From an uncultured Oscillospiraceae bacterium (GTDB lineage: Bacteria; Bacillota; Clostridia; Oscillospirales; Acutalibacteraceae): a DNA stretch of 5,347 bases. How positions within the stretch are numbered: the first letter of the stretch is position 1; each line of letters begins with the position of its first letter. Of this stretch, positions 5,346-5,347 are shown one piece after another. The notes below the pieces were generated by a model that was not told the DNA's origin, ran no database searches, and worked only from the letters and a program-made list of their open reading frames with translations. Position numbers and translations under genes: made by a program. The stretch lies in assembly GCA_900555805.1 (NCBI GenBank), contig USMJ01000101.1:1-5347 (forward strand), written 5' to 3'.

Positions 5346-5347
5346 GC

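Noticed and set aside
1..5347. CRISPR array, tRNA, rRNA or insertion sequence
   Set aside because: No regularly spaced direct repeats, cloverleaf-like sequence, rRNA-like sequence or transposase frame was seen on either strand.

Overview
The window most resembles a piece of an uncultured, moderate-GC gut Firmicute of the class Clostridia (Oscillospiraceae or Ruminococcaceae type). The reasons are strong AGGAGG-type ribosome binding sites, sigma-A promoters close to consensus, and the protein families present. This is inference; no rRNA or marker gene is present. Both window edges lie in GC-rich palindromes, which is what one sees when an assembly breaks at interspersed repeats.

Layout. (1) 1-251: no convincing gene. 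It holds a perfect 14-bp stem at 11-45 and a non-coding-looking stretch. (2) 252-1717: a self-contained, probably autoregulated unit on the + strand. A perfect-consensus promoter (TTGACA, 17 bp, TATAAT) is embedded in a perfect 18-bp inverted repeat. It drives a TetR-family repressor and, 23 nt later, a class I SAM-dependent methyltransferase, and ends in a good intrinsic terminator. (3) 1750-3751: a monocistronic minus-strand unit. It encodes a secreted 628-aa LCAT-like alpha/beta hydrolase with an altered nucleophile elbow (CLSQG), an acidic DxDxDG loop and an amphipathic C-terminal tail, with its own promoter and a convergent terminator. (4) 3833-5251: a divergent + strand operon with a TTGACG-17-TATAAT promoter and two perfect 7-bp-arm palindromes. 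It encodes a TfoX N-terminal-domain protein, a P-loop (adenylate kinase/FlaR-like) kinase and a NimA-type flavin-binding protein. The coding regions overlap by 4 nt or are separated by 2 nt. (5) 5252-5347: two back-to-back perfect hairpins without a T-tract.

How the parts work together. The TetR/methyltransferase pair looks like an inducible response in which a small molecule would release the repressor and co-induce the methyltransferase; the ligand and the methyl acceptor are unknown. The hydrolase acts outside the cytoplasm and seems unrelated to its neighbours. The three-gene operon is translationally coupled, but no shared pathway is evident; the NimA-like protein suggests a redox or nitro-compound role. 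I see no mobile element, CRISPR array, tRNA or rRNA. The most distinctive structure is the double operator at 257-302.
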